Shown here one piece after another: positions 34,801 to 45,182 of a DNA stretch of 64,000 nt; position 1 is the stretch's first letter; each line of letters begins with the position of its first letter. Under the pieces are notes generated by a model, which was given only the letters and a program-made list of their open reading frames with translations, was not told the origin of the DNA and made no database searches. This DNA is from Euptelea pleiosperma. Taxonomy: Eukaryota; Streptophyta; Magnoliopsida; Ranunculales; Eupteleaceae. The stretch covers positions 18,043,190 to 18,107,189 of the forward strand of contig CM068553.1 in assembly GCA_035048495.1 (NCBI GenBank). Direction: 5' to 3'. A program made the translations under genes and the position numbers.

Positions 34801-36090
34801 GTGGGGTCTTCCTCCATTGCTGCCCAACTCACCATCATCATCCATTGTTCCCCTCCACCAGACGGTGGCAGACCTGCTGCCTCCATTGAGATTGTCATGT
34901 TCAAGGTCTCCATTGCTGCATCGCCCCACCAAGTTGCACCAGTCGGCCTCCAGCACTAGCAGCAACGCCTGCACCAGCCACTGCCCGCACACCACTTCTC
35001 TCTAACGTGCTGGAGTTGCAACCTGCAACTCCAGTCCGTTTTGCCCTCAAAAAAAAAAAAAGAGAGTGAAGGAAAGAGAGAAGGGAAAAAAGGAGGAGAG
35101 GATCGTCCTCACCTCATCGCCTACCACAGCAACACCCAACACTCCTCCATCACTGCCTGAAGTACCTCCCCTTGCAGCCTCCACCTGCAAGTGCATTTTG
35201 GACTGGTGTGCATTTTCTCGCCTCTACTACGCTACTTCAATTCACCCTAACGCTCTCCAAGGCTTCCGTCTTCAGCCTGCACCTGCTGGTGCATCATCTT
35301 CTCCAACAACGTGCAGGGTGGATCTTCAAAAGCTTCTTCAAATGTTGATGGTTCACCTGCAACTCACCCAATCTCAAGGCCGATCCATCTCCACCCACAA
35401 TCTTGGTAAGCAAGCAAGGTGATCCTCATTTTCTCTTTCTAAACTTTCTCTCTAGGTATCCCTTTTTTTACTCTTTCTCTCTCTTATATCATTTCCTCTC
35501 TCTAGATTTTAGTCCTTTCTCTCTCTTTCTCTCTAGAATTAGCCTCTCACTTTCTTTCTCTACCTCTCTTCTTTTTTCTTTATTTCTCTCTCTCGTTGTT
35601 GCTTTCCAAATTTAGTATAATCCCAGCAAATATTGTAAGACTTTTAATTACTTGAAATAAATTTTAGTTTTCATTATTATTTGATTGCAATCGTTCAACT
35701 TTCATGTTTTACTTATCTGTGTTCTTAATGCTCTTGATATTTACAGCATTTTCTCTCTCTAGATCCAACAAAAGCGTGTTTTAAAAATCACCCCTTTAAT
35801 CACCATTCTCACCTCACCATAATTTCTAGCCAAAAATCTGTCATTTCATGTTCTTGAATCGTGCGAACTAACCCCGAGTGCGGATCGACATACGACATGA
35901 GCCACGATACAAAATCTCCAAATTTTGCAGGAAAAATCAGATAAAATTATAAATGTGTTAGAATTAGGGTTTCCGTAATCAACGACGCAGAAAAACCCTA
36001 CTTTAATCTATAAAGAATTCGCAGAGGAATTAAAAATAGTCCTATTCACCCCCCTCTAGGACTTAATTTTGTAATTAAAAGTGAATTTCA
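31895..36090 (+). repeat. 3' LTR of family B, split by C2
   Basis: LTR sequence occupies 31895-33351 and, after the family C insertion, 36007-36090. It starts TGAAAAGTTTCGGTTGTCAA and ends GTGAATTTCA. Apart from small indels, including one fewer tandem unit near 32060, it follows the 5' LTR closely. Confidence 0.87.
33352..36006. mobile_element. Family C element C2, probable solo LTR
   Basis: Starts TGATATTCACTCAAAAGTGC and ends AAAACCCTACTTTAA (final CA changed to AA), with a perfect 5-bp duplication TCTAT (33347-33351 and 36007-36011). The intact 5' LTR of family B shows the empty site at 21615-21625 (AATCTATAAAG). Long poly-purine and poly-pyrimidine tracts and chance frames (34600-35420) are present, but no gene. 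Confidence 0.82.
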
Positions 36091-36687
36091 GATTGGACCT
36101 CTATGTACAATCGATTGGACCATACGGGATAGAATTTGCAAAGTGAATAATCGATTGGACCCTGTCTACATTCGATTGTAATTACGAACAGAAAACCCAT
36201 CCGTATAGTACAATCGACTGAACCTAAAGTACAATCAATTGGACTAGATTACAATCATTAGACATAATGTACAATCGATTGGACTCTACAGAAATAGTCT
36301 AATTTTAGATTCGGTTGTCATACTCCTACTTTTCCATCACTTGCACGACCTTGGGCTTCTAATATCTTATAAATAGAACCTCTTTGTGACTTAGAAGAAC
36401 ACACATTGACTGACAGTAAAGAGAGTTCTAAATTAGAGTTGTCCATTACGAAAAGCAAAAGCTTTAGCTTTCACTGTTATCTTTAAATGATTATCTTCCA
36501 TTTCTAACGAAGCTTAGAGCTTGAATTTTCCTTTGCCTAGGTTTTCCATCTAATACCTTAATCTAGTAAACTAGAGAGTACCAGTGTGTCGCAATACTAT
36601 TTGAGCAACTTTGGGGTTCAGGGTGTACTAAATCATTTACCTTTGATAGAGATCGTTGTGTGAGAATTAAGATCGGGGTGTACTGAT
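36091..36687 (+). repeat. LTR A3, second part, 3' truncated
   Basis: Resumes with GATTGGACCTCTATGTACAA, matching LTR A5 from about 38397. It contains the TATA context CTTATAAATAGAACC near 36367. It breaks off in GGGTGTACTGAT, about where A5 has GGGTGTACTGATCGATGG, and joins L1-derived sequence. Confidence 0.8.
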
Positions 36688-37322
36688 TGAGTCATTGTTG
36701 GCAAGATAGATGTTTCATTTCGATGTTCTCTGTATGCTGTCTATTTTCTTTTCTATACTTTGAGATCTTCTCGATCTCCTTCTCTTAATCTACTTTTGAC
36801 TTACCAAAAAAGAAAAAATAAACAAACAAACACACCTTAGCTAGCCAAGACAACTCAATTTCTCTTCTCCACTTTCAAACCTCTATTGATATACTATTTA
36901 AGCTCATAGTCTTCTCTATCTATATTTTAGTCTAAAGCTTCTTACTTTTGTAACCTTAATCCAAAGAAAATTCATACACCATATGGTCTCTTTAGGATTT
37001 GTATCTCCTTCTATTTTCAAGTTTGCCATGTAATCTTTCATTCAACAAATTTTAAAAATAGTCTCCCCACCTTTCCTTAATCTAGTTCATTGCCATTATT
37101 AAAAATCTCTAGTCTTCACTCGTAATCATCGAACTTAATTTGAATATTTATTTTTCCATCTTTCATTTTTGTAAGTATAAATATTTTTCTCACCCATTCT
37201 TGTACCCAACCTACTGTATAAATAATCATATGCATTATGTTTTGTTCACTACATTACTTGCTTCATATGAATTAGTTCTTTGTCAAATCTCGTACTAGAA
37301 CATCTTTTCTTCGATGGCCTTC
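36688..37322. repeat. Duplicate of an L1 3' tail plus minus-strand RTE start
   Basis: Matches 43343-43975 nearly base for base: GAGTCATTGTTGGCAAGATA, the L1 3' untranslated end, an interrupted A tract (36807-36830), then sequence that on the minus strand belongs to an RTE LINE. Because the similarity runs through the A tract into a second element, this is a segmental copy and not a second L1 insertion. Both edges are abrupt: family A LTR on the left, family A 3' internal region on the right, the latter with TTCT microhomology. Confidence 0.8.
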
Positions 37323-37930
37323 TTTTGTTTCTGAGACTATTGTACATAGATAAACTCGTAGTTATGTTGGTTGTACTCTGCAGTATTTTTTCTTCAATTT
37401 ATGTACGAGAGTATAAACCATTTTATTATGATATGACATTATGTTGCTTGTGATTTATCTTGTTAGACCCTTGTTGCAGTTGTACTTCAGTTCTATATTC
37501 AATGCATGCTAGTTATCTACTTATAATTATGTACCTTTGTCATTCTGTGATAAAAAGGGGAGAGAAAAATCAAAAAAGGTAAACAAGTAAATACATGAGA
37601 TGGGGGGAGAGAAATTTAGGGGGAGAAAAATCTTATTTATTTTTCCAATTACTCTACATTGTCTACTAGTTCATATTAATTCGATGTGCAAATATTTACT
37701 CACTGTATATTTTATAATTCTTTATCTATTTACTGTCGATGATATTACATGGTATGTACTGTTGGTGGGTGCAGAAAACGGATCAAAGTTGATATTTTTT
37801 ATCTGTTAGTTATCTCCGAGTGACTGTCAGATAGTGAGTGTATCGTATAAAGTGTTGGGAATGTATTCTTTATTTTTGTCTACTTTTTATATGATTAATA
37901 TTTTATCACAGAAATGCCAAAAGAGGAGAT
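37323..37930 (+). repeat. Family A 3' internal end, second copy
   Basis: Nearly identical to 19075-19679: TTTTGTTTCTGAGACTATTG, the three polypurine tracts, and CACAGAAATGCCAAA before the LTR. With LTR A5 it forms a duplicate of the A3 unit. Confidence 0.8.
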
Positions 37931-39497
37931 TGTAAGGAATATTTTCATATTCTAGTTTAACAAGTATTCCGTTTGACACAAAATATTCTTGTAACCGTTC
38001 CAACAAGCACTAATATAGTTTTGAGGATGTCGTGGTACGCATTCTTCACCAACTACGTGAAGACTAAAAAATGAAGATCGCAAGAATCAAACGGTTGATG
38101 ACTTGAGTCATCTAAGTAATTGCTACTTGTCCGTTAGAAGATCGTGTCTGTTCGCATAAGAAGGTAAGTGACTTTGTGACCATAGGAATATGATATTGAA
38201 AGATGTTAATATAATGGTTGAACCAAGTCAAAGGACAGACCCAAGTCAAGTCAGTGCAAAAAGAAGTAAAATATTAACTAAGGGGAAGTCCAATCGATTG
38301 GACCTCTGTGTACAATCAATTGGACCATACGGGACTGAAGAATCTCTGAGTACAATCGATTGGAGTTTACTTTACAATCAATTGGACCAGTCTGATGGAT
38401 TGGACCTCTATGTACAATCAATTGGACCATCCGGAATAGAATTTCCAAAGTGAATAATCGATTGGACCCTGTCTATAAACGATTGCAATTACGAATAGAA
38501 AACCCATCCGTATAGTATAATCGATTGGACTGGATTACAATCATTGGACCTAATGTACAATTGATTGGACTTTGCAGAAATAGTCTAATTTTAGTTTTGA
38601 TTGTCATACTCCTACTTTCCCATTACTTGCACGACCTTGGGCTTCTAATATCTTATAAATAGAACATCTTTGTGACTTAGAAGAACACACATTGGTTGAC
38701 AGTAAAGAGAGTTCTAAATTAGAGTTGTCCATTACGAAGAGCAAAAGCCTTAGCTTTCACTATTATCCTTAAATGATTATCTTCCATTTTTATTGAAGCT
38801 TAGAGCTTGATTTTTTCCTTTGCCTAGGTGTTCCATCTAATACCCTAATCTAGTAAGTCAGAGAGTACCAGTATGTCTCAACACTATTTGAGCAACTTTG
38901 GGGTTCAAGGTGTACTGAATCATTTACCTTTGATAGAGATCGTTGTGTGAGAATTAAGATCAGGGTGTACTGATCGATGGTAGGTTTGAGGTATACTAAA
39001 CTGAATAAGCGGCAAAGGCTTCGTGATTGGGAGGGAGCGCATGTGACTCGTAGCATGGAGCCAGAGGACATGGACACTTCAACAGTTGGCCTTGGCTAAG
39101 GTTGGAAGCTATATTTGCAATGGTGCTGCGTAGGTAACTTTTGTAACTCGAAACTTCTCAGTTAGTGATAATTTTTGTCTGGACGTGGTCCCGTGGTTTT
39201 CCTTGGCTAAGATTTTCACATATAAAAACTCGCATGGGTTACGGTTCGTTGATTGTTTGTGTTCTGCATAACTATTAGATTAATCAAAATGACAAAGAGA
39301 TAATATATCGCGGAGATATATTTGATCCAAGTCGATTATGATAATCACCTTGTTATCGATCAACTGTTTCGTTGTGTTGCATGTAATTTAGTTTATCCCT
39401 ATCGGACTAGTAAACTATGTTAGGTTAAAAGGAAATTTTAATACCTAATCAACCCCCCTTCTAGGTATTCAGAATAAAGATAACGGACTAAATTTCA
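37931..39497 (+). repeat. LTR A5 (outer 3' LTR of family A)
   Basis: Starts TGTAAGGAATATTTTCATAT and ends ACTAAATTTCA. Followed by CCCTT (39498-39502), the match to CCATT before LTR A1. CAATCGATTGG-type motifs at 38288-38575, TATA context at 38651. Confidence 0.87.
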
Positions 39498-39612
39498 CCC
39501 TTCCTCTTCCTTTTTTCATAGTGTAAGCGTTGGAAAAATGATAACAAAAGGAGTATCAAATGGAGAATTATCTGGATTTAAAGTAAGAAAGGAAGGCATG
39601 GAAATCTATCAC
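39498..39612 (+). pseudogene. L1 reverse transcriptase fragment, copy 1
   Basis: About 115 bp matching 41642-41745: CTTCCTCTTCC then GGAAAAATGATAACAAAAGG and GAGAATTATCTGGATTTAAA. It encodes the stretch just before the L1 RT FADD motif and is cut by element C3. Confidence 0.75.
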
Positions 39613-40284
39613 TGATATTCGCTCAAAAGTGCTTATTTTAAGCTATTATCCTCTTAGCGATGTCACATTCTCCCACATAAAACTTATCTTTTCATCGACT
39701 TTTTCAAGTAAGAGTTTTTTCCATTGTGTAAAACACAGTCTTTAGACGAAAATCGACTATTTGCATGTAATATACACATTTCGGATAGTCCAGTATCAAG
39801 AAATTTTAGTTGAATCTCATTATGCACTTTTTCACTTGCAAAAGACCCTATCGGGCGATTCTCAAGGCTGGTGTCTACGATCAACCACAAAAACCCTCTA
39901 TCAAAGCTTAAAGAACCAGCAGGCTAGGACAAGAAGATAGAAGCTAAGTACGGGCAAAGCCAAATGATCGCAGAGCCGATCCGAAGAACCAAGAGAGCGA
40001 AAGAGTTGAAGACCAAGGTGTTAAAAGCTACACCAATTAACATCACAAGCTAGCTTGCTTAATTGGCGAAGCTCATGAAGAAGAATGAAGAAGACCATGG
40101 TTCAAGACCCTCTGCTAGATCTTTTTCTCTTTATTTTTATATTTTCTCTTACATCTCTCCTAATTCTCTCTCTATCTCTCTAAACTCTAACATCTGACCA
40201 TTAGATCATCAAATCCTACCATTAGATCTTTTAACCATCTGATCGGCCATTTGATCATCATGACCATCATTAATACCTTGGCCG
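39613..40284. mobile_element. Family C element C3, 3' truncated
   Basis: Starts TGATATTCGCTCAAAAGTGC inside the L1 fragment and follows C1 and C2 through the GGGCGATTCTCAAGGCT part and the ACCATTAGATC repeats. It stops near GGCCGGGAAGA, where the second duplicated block begins, so no right-hand target duplication exists. Confidence 0.75.
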
Positions 40285-41640
40285 GGAAGAAACGAGGAAA
40301 GAGAAGAGGTTTCGGTTGATCAATGGTGAACCACGAGGAATAGGAGTATTGGAGTGGAAGAAACGAGGAAGGAAAAGGATTTTGTTTTTGGTGGGAGTTA
40401 AGAATAATGTGAGTGCACTTATCAAAATGAATAAATAAGGTGCGTGTAGAATAAAGTGGGTATAGAAAGAAAAAGACGTATGTGCTAATATCTCGACCCT
40501 ACGTATATGTGGAGTTGCACAACCGTTACTTGTAACGACAAGGTTTTCATGCTCGTCAAAATTTGGGTTGTCCATTCATAGGGGACCCGTCTTTGCTTTG
40601 GCCTTGGTGCTGCTCTCTCCCATGGATAGATTGAGAATGAAAAGGCAAATTATACTATAAACTTTGATAGATCCCTTTCAATACCACCTTGATACCAGTC
40701 TTGGGATATGGAAATAATCGCATCGACAAAATGTTCGTCTATTCAGTGGTTTGCGTTTATGTGGTAGTATACTAACTTGTAACATAGTTTTCTCACCATT
40801 ATTTACCATGATCCTAACTATTTGGTGTAATTATTAGTCTTGTTATACATACGCAAACCATCTCAATTGAATCTATTTATCCCTTAGTATATCCTTAAAT
40901 TTTCTCAAATATATTTATTTCTTGTTTGATCTTTCAAAGTCTTTCATACATTTATCTCAATGCAGGGACGCATCTACCATAGGGCCAGTCGCCTTAGGCC
41001 CCAGGTGAGAGAAAGCCCCAGTCCAGTTAAGAGAAGGCCCAGCTCACTATCCACATGGATGTTTAGCCCACATATTGTTGGATATACAAACCAAAAATTA
41101 ACTCGATTGGTTATCTCTAGCCATAGATTTTAGTACTTTTTAGGATTTTATTAGCCATTGGATTAATCATGGTAAATCCAATGGATAGAAATCATCAATC
41201 AAGCTGATTTTTAGTGTGTTTATCCACCGCAGTCAGTAGGTCCAAAACATTATTTATGCAAGGCCGCGAGAGTCCACTGCATGGATTGCAACGAGATTAC
41301 TGGAATCCTATGCATATAAATTTTTTTGTAGTTTTTGATTATCATGAATAATTATTAAATAAGATTTTCTACTATATATAATTAAATTTTTTAATTAATA
41401 CCATATATATTAATATATTAAATATAAAAAGCCTCGCATGGAGTTTTTGCCTTAGGCCTCAACTTGCATCGAGACGGTCTTGTTTCAATGTCCCCATCTA
41501 TGCTACACATATTATATAAATTAATTATTTCTTAATTGCACAACATTCAACTAAGTATACTTGGTGCTATTTATCTTCTATTTTTTGCCTTTTGTTTTAT
41601 CAATATACATTTCAATCACATAACAGAGAGACCCATTGTC
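40285..41640. repeat. Duplicated block, copy 2 (empty site)
   Basis: Paralogue of 9783-11092. It continues without interruption from ACCCATTGTC into the L1 LINE (CCCCCTTCCTCTTC), which shows the state before the 28-kb family A insertion. Confidence 0.8.
40963..41482. mobile_element. hAT-like miniature element, copy 2 (520 bp)
   Basis: Starts CAGGGACGCATCTACC; the reverse-complemented end reads CAAGACCGTCTCGATGC. The flanking 8 bp are TCTCAATG (40955-40962) and TTTCAATG (41483-41490), 7 of 8 the same. Terminus type and duplication length fit hAT elements. Non-coding. Confidence 0.65.
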
Positions 41641-43475
41641 CCCCTTCCTCTTCATTTTGATAGTGGAAGTGTTGGAAAATGATAACAAAAGGGGTATCAA
41701 ATGGAGAATTATCTAGCTTTAAAGTAGGAAAGGAAGGTACCAAAATCTCTCACCTTCAGTTTGCAGACGACACACTTGTGTTTACATTGGGCTCTAGGAG
41801 ATAATTAACATTCTTGAAATGTCTTCTTTGCTACTTTGAAGTCTGCTTTGGGCTTAAAATCAACTTTAACAAGAGCAAGATCATGGAAATAGGGGAAATT
41901 GGGAATTTGGAGGAATTGGCTAAAATCTTTGTATGTTCCACTACCACCCTGCCTACACCCTACCTAGGACTTCCCCTTGGAGCTCCTTATAGAACAAAAT
42001 CGACATGGGACCTAGTCATTGAGAGAATTGTTAAGAGACTATCATTGTTGAAAGGGAAATACCTGTCCGAAGGGGGGGAATGGTCTTGATTACGAGCACA
42101 CTTTTTAGCATTTCGGTGTACTTCTTGTCCTTGTTCTTGGTCCCATCTAGTGTGGAGAGAAAAATTGAGAGGATGATGAGGAATTTCTTATGGAACAATA
42201 AGGATGATGCTTATCGTTACCACGCACTTAGTGAAATGGGCACAAGTATGCCTCTCAAAGAAGAAAGGAGGGTTAGGTTTTAGGAGAGTTGGGATGATGA
42301 ATCATGCCCTAATGGGAAAGTGGATACAGAGGTTCTGGAAGGAAGAAGAGCTCGGTGGTGTCTAGTGATAGTAAGTATGGAGATCAGGAACCAGGTGGTT
42401 GGGTTTCAAAGGATTCTAGGCTGCCATATGGGCGTGGAGTTTGGAAAGGAATTCATAAGGGTAAGGAAAGAGTGTTGGAAGAATCGATCTAGAATGGTTT
42501 TGGGAGATGGGACTAGGAATAGATTTTGGGAGGACTTATGGTGTGGTAATCGATATCTCATGGAACCCTTCCCTCGTTTGTACTCCTTATCTCGTCGAAA
42601 AGGACAATTTATCGCTTCCGCTTGGAATGGGAATAGTCAGGAGGACCCAAGAGATTTAGATCTAAGGCGAAATCTCCTCGAATGGGAAAGAGAACATCTG
42701 GCATCCTTGAAGGAAATATTGCAACACTACATGGTCACTCCGTCGGAGGAGGACTATCTTTCCTGGCCTCACTCCAAATTTGGATGCTTCACGGTGAGCT
42801 CCATTTATGATGTTTGGCTTCTCACAATTCAGCCAACCAATCCTATGCTCAGCCTTAAGCATTTGGAAAGTGAAAATGCCCTCAAAAATCAATTTTTTGC
42901 TTGGACATCCTCCCTTGAAAAAATACTCACTGCTGAAAACTTGATTGCTCGAAAGTGGACTTTGATAAATTTCTACTCTATGCATAAATCTAATGTGGAG
43001 AACACTAATCACCTTCTTTTGCATTGTAACTTTGTGTCACAGATTTGGTAACACGTTTTGGTGCAGGCGAACATGTCCTGGGTGATGCCGAAGTCTATTA
43101 GAGTGCTGCTTTGCGGTTGGCCTAAAGTCAACCTATCCTCAAATGGGGTTATCTTATGGAGGATGTTACCATTCCCGATCATTGGGGAGATTTGAAGGGG
43201 GATGAACAAAAGGACATTTAGAGGAGAAGTGGGCTCTCTTCAAGACACCATTATTGGTATTAACGCCCTCCTTCATAGTTCAGGCAGCATTGCACCTGAA
43301 ATGAAAGGTTTCTTCTTCTCGGATATGGTGTTTCGATTTGAGTCATTGTTGGCAAGATAGATGTTTCATTTCGATGTTCTTTGTATGCTGTCTATTTTCT
43401 TTATCTGTACTTTGAGATCTTCTCAATCTCCTTCTCTTAATCTACTTTTGACTTACCAAAAAAAAAAAAAAAAAC
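41641..43475 (+). pseudogene. L1-type LINE ORF2, 3' half
   Basis: A 5'-truncated non-LTR retrotransposon. RT active-site region LQFADDTLVF near 41758, then LKINFNKSKIMEI (41850), LPTPYLGLPLGAPYRTKSTW (41950) and IERIVKRLSLLKGKYLSEGG (42020). In shifted frames follow VLITSTLFSISVYFLSLFLV and ERKIERMMRNFLWNNKDD (42080-42200). The C-terminal zinc-binding RT-associated part is at 42760-43050 (FTVSSIYDVWLL, NTNHLLLHCNFVSQIW). The 3' untranslated end runs to an A tract at 43457-43474. Frameshifts at about 41795, 42080 and 42285 make it inactive. Confidence 0.9.
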
Positions 43476-44585
43476 AAACACACCTTAGCTAGCCAAGACA
43501 ACTCAATTTCTCTTCTGCACTTTCAAACCTCTATTGATATACTATTTAAGCTCATAGTCTTCTCTATCTATATTTTAGTCTAAAGCTTCTTACTTTTGTA
43601 ACCTTAATCCAAAGAAAATTCATACACCATATGGTCTGTTTAGGATTTGTATCTCCTTCTATTTTCAAGTTTGCCATGTAATCTTTCATTTAACAAATTT
43701 TAAAAATAGTCTCTCCACCTTTCCTTAATCTAGCTCATTGCCACTATTAAAAATTTTTAGTCTTCACTTGTAATCATCTAACTTGATTTGAATATTTCTT
43801 TTTCCATCTTTCATTTTTGTAAGTATAAATATTTTTCTCACCCATTCTTGTACCCAACCTACTGTATAAATAATCATATGCATTATGTTTTGTTCACTAC
43901 ATTACTTGTTTCATATGAATTAGTTCTTTGTCAAATCTCGTACTAGAACATCTTTTCTTCGATGGCCTTCTAGACGTCATCACTCTCGCACAAAGTTTCT
44001 TATTGTAACTTTTTATTTTGGATTCTCTACAACTTCTCACACCACTATCTTATATAACTTGCAAATTTAATCCATATCGCCATAATTCTTGCATCTAAAT
44101 TTTATCTTTCTTGCTTTAGCAATTTGTTTTTAGCAGACATTTTTTTTCCGTTTAAATTTTACCATCACATTATATTTTTAATCATTCTTATCCATCTTTT
44201 GATCCAAACATCCATAACCCCTAACTTATGTTGTATATTCAAACTATTTTCTGGGATAACCTTCTAGTCTTTGTAAATCAAATTTCTATTCTTTTTAAAA
44301 GAAAAAGCTCTATTTGACTTTTATTCGATCCAGTTTGTCATTTGATGCTCGTATGTCTTCCATATACCATTGCAATTTTAAAAATTGTAATCCATCTCAT
44401 TTCTTTTTTCCAAATCTTTGTTCTCGATGCCTCCTCTCATATCCTTTGTTATGTTTTCTAGCATGCCCATTTAAGTCCTTATAAACATCACTACTAATTC
44501 TAGATTTTCATAATAATCTATTCATATTATTTTAAAATTGTTTGTTAGTGCTTTCATTTAATCAATTACTTTTTTAACTATTAGT
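43476..44585 (-). pseudogene. RTE-type LINE, 5' part in inverted orientation
   Basis: Read on the minus strand from 44490 down, the endonuclease part is recognisable: GDLNGHARKHNKGYERRHRE, then RFGKKK and DGLQFLK with stops between. Further on, near 43730, RWRDYF and NLLNER appear, and near 43500-43560 SISIEV, stop, KCRREIELSWLAK, which matches the RTE RT block PDgIPIEVWKCLG. Heavily decayed. The orientation is opposite to the 3' part that follows at 44589. Confidence 0.7.
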
Positions 44586-44588
44586 TAT

Positions 44589-45182
44589 AATTGATGAACA
44601 AATTAAAATACCGTACAGGGACAAAAATTTGTTACAAGGTTCAATTATTCACAAGGATGGAGAGATTGTTGAGGATGAAACCCACAGAATTAGTGGTAGA
44701 TTGCTAATAAAGAGGCATGATTCTAGACCATTATGTGATGACAGGTACCTATCAGGTTAGAAGGAAAATTCTACAGGACAACATGACAAACTATGAATTA
44801 TGGAGCAGAATGTTGGACATAAACAACATGTTCATAGAATGAGTGTAATAAAGATGAGAATGTTGAAAGGACTGAGTGAAAAAACTAATAAAGAAAAACA
44901 GATATGAACATACTCGAGAAAATCTAGAAATAGCTCCTATAGGAGATAAAATAAGAGAAAGTCGATTAAGATGGTTTGGACAATGCAACAAAGACCAACG
45001 ATGCTATCAGTGAAAATGAGTGCTTTGATGCAAGTTGAAGGTCTTAAAAGGAAGAGAACGAAGAAGTCTAAAAATGATATGTATGGATGTAGAAGGAAGA
45101 GTTGAATGGCGAAATAGGATTCATTTTGTTGATCCCAAATAAATTTGGGATAAGACGTAGACGATGATAATGACGAGGACTT
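44589..45182 (+). pseudogene. RTE-type LINE, 3' part
   Basis: Plus-strand C-terminal RTE sequence: GSIIHKDGEIVEDETHRISG near 44670, then HVHRMSVIKMRMLKGLSEKT near 44830 and IAPIGDKIRESRLRWFGQ near 44930. The end CCCAAATAAATTTGGGATAA followed by GACGATGATAATGACGA is the usual plant RTE 3' terminus. Confidence 0.85.

Larger units (their letters stand above)
20151..36090 (+). mobile_element. Family B copia (Sirevirus-like) element, 15.9 kb including two family C insertions
   Basis: Complete in outline: 5' LTR 20151-21695, primer site, gag, pol, a third frame, polypurine tracts and 3' LTR 31895-36090. It sits inside LTR A3, flanked by GATTT (20146-20150) and GATTG (36091-36095); the uninterrupted LTR A5 reads GATTG at this position. 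Two family C elements lie inside, one in gag and one in the 3' LTR. Many stops in gag-pol make it non-functional. Confidence 0.85.
11093..39497 (+). mobile_element. Composite family A copia (Sirevirus-like) insertion, 28.4 kb with nested elements
   Basis: The outer boundaries are LTR A1 (11093) and LTR A5 (ends 39497). The flanks are CCATT (11088-11092) and CCCTT (39498-39502). The paralogous uninterrupted block reads CCCTT at the same point (41642-41646). Inside, in order: LTR A1, gag-protease, LTR A2, a hairpin array with an eroded third frame, LTR A3 (split by family B), a duplicated L1/RTE piece, the family A 3' end and LTR A5. The lineage call rests on a coiled-coil gag with two CCHC motifs, a post-pol frame, several polypurine tracts before the 3' LTR, and the CACCCCCC/TCTAGG-type U5 sequence. 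Confidence 0.75.
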
